The notes under the pieces are model-generated. The model was given only the letters and a program-made list of their open reading frames with translations, did no database searches and had not been told where the DNA came from. Shown here one piece after another: positions 5,532 through 5,626 of a DNA stretch of 5,626 bases (position 1 is the stretch's first letter; each line of letters begins with the position of its first letter). Where the stretch lies: assembly GCA_900319655.1 (NCBI GenBank), contig ONPH01000082.1:1-5626 (forward strand), given 5' to 3'. Origin of the DNA: an uncultured Eubacteriales bacterium (GTDB lineage Bacteria; Bacillota; Clostridia; Oscillospirales; Acutalibacteraceae). The position numbers and the translations under genes are program-made.

Positions 5532-5570
5532 CTGGCTCAAAACTTGAAAGAGTTTTGGGCCAGTTTTTTT
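5532..5570 (+). terminator. Strong intrinsic terminator of the tRNA gene
   Basis: ctggctcaaaact (5532-5544) pairs with agttttgggccag (5551-5563) over 13 positions with a single T-G wobble and a six-base loop, followed by seven T (5564-5570). It starts 11 bases after the CCA end. Confidence 0.93.
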
Positions 5571-5572
5571 GC

Positions 5573-5604
5573 AAAAAAAATACGAGAGGCTATGAAACCT
5601 CTCG
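5573..5604 (-). terminator. Minus-strand terminator of a convergent gene beyond the right edge
   Basis: cgagagg (5583-5589) and cctctcg (5598-5604) form a perfect 7-bp stem with an eight-base loop. Read on the minus strand the stem is followed by TA and then eight T (5580-5573), the expected U-tract. The plus-strand side has no T-tract. The gene it ends must lie to the right of the window; the last 22 bases hold no recognisable coding sequence. Confidence 0.8.
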
Positions 5605-5626
5605 CAGTTGGTGTATAATTTAATTA

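Noticed and set aside
5614..5619. TATAAT near the right edge as a plus-strand promoter
   Set aside because: No -35 box at a suitable distance, and the opposing terminator implies a minus-strand gene to the right.

Overview
The window looks like chromosomal DNA of a low-GC, Gram-positive, strictly anaerobic Clostridia member, probably close to Ruminococcaceae/Oscillospiraceae. The grounds are the lipoprotein signal of the binding protein, the AT-rich intergenic DNA with consensus sigma-A promoters, strong AGGAGG-type ribosome binding sites, and an exported protein that keeps several cysteines. This placement is inferred from style, not from a database match.

Left part, minus strand (read right to left). 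A carbohydrate ABC importer operon of the maltose/maltodextrin type starts near 3465. In order it encodes a solute-binding lipoprotein (MalE-like, 3389-2070), an unusually long intercistronic region of 330 bases with three separate inverted-repeat structures, a MalF-like permease (1739-231), and a MalG-like permease that overlaps malF by ATGA and runs off the left edge. The lipoprotein captures sugar outside the cell and the two permeases form the membrane channel. No ATPase or regulator gene is visible. The hairpins between malE and malF suggest post-transcriptional adjustment of binding protein versus permease, or a palindromic insertion.

Middle (3390-3857). This is a divergent, very AT-rich control region. 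It has a good promoter for malE with a CG-centred palindrome (AACCGGTT) at its -35, a cluster of TTGCAC/GTGCAA motifs including a 9-bp inverted pair, and, nearer murE, an 18-bp perfect palindrome (GTGAAATTTCAC core) and a looser related palindrome just upstream of an extended -10 promoter.

Right part, plus strand. A stand-alone MurE-type Mur ligase (3858-5324) is followed by its own terminator. A tRNA gene with anticodon CAT comes next, with a perfect consensus promoter and a strong terminator. By base pairs in its acceptor stem this tRNA may be the lysidine-modified isoleucine tRNA rather than methionine. At the right edge a minus-strand terminator shows that a convergent gene lies just outside the window.

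No mobile element gene, CRISPR array or clearly new enzyme system is present. The least explained sequence is the structured malE-malF spacer and the paired palindromes in the divergent promoter region.
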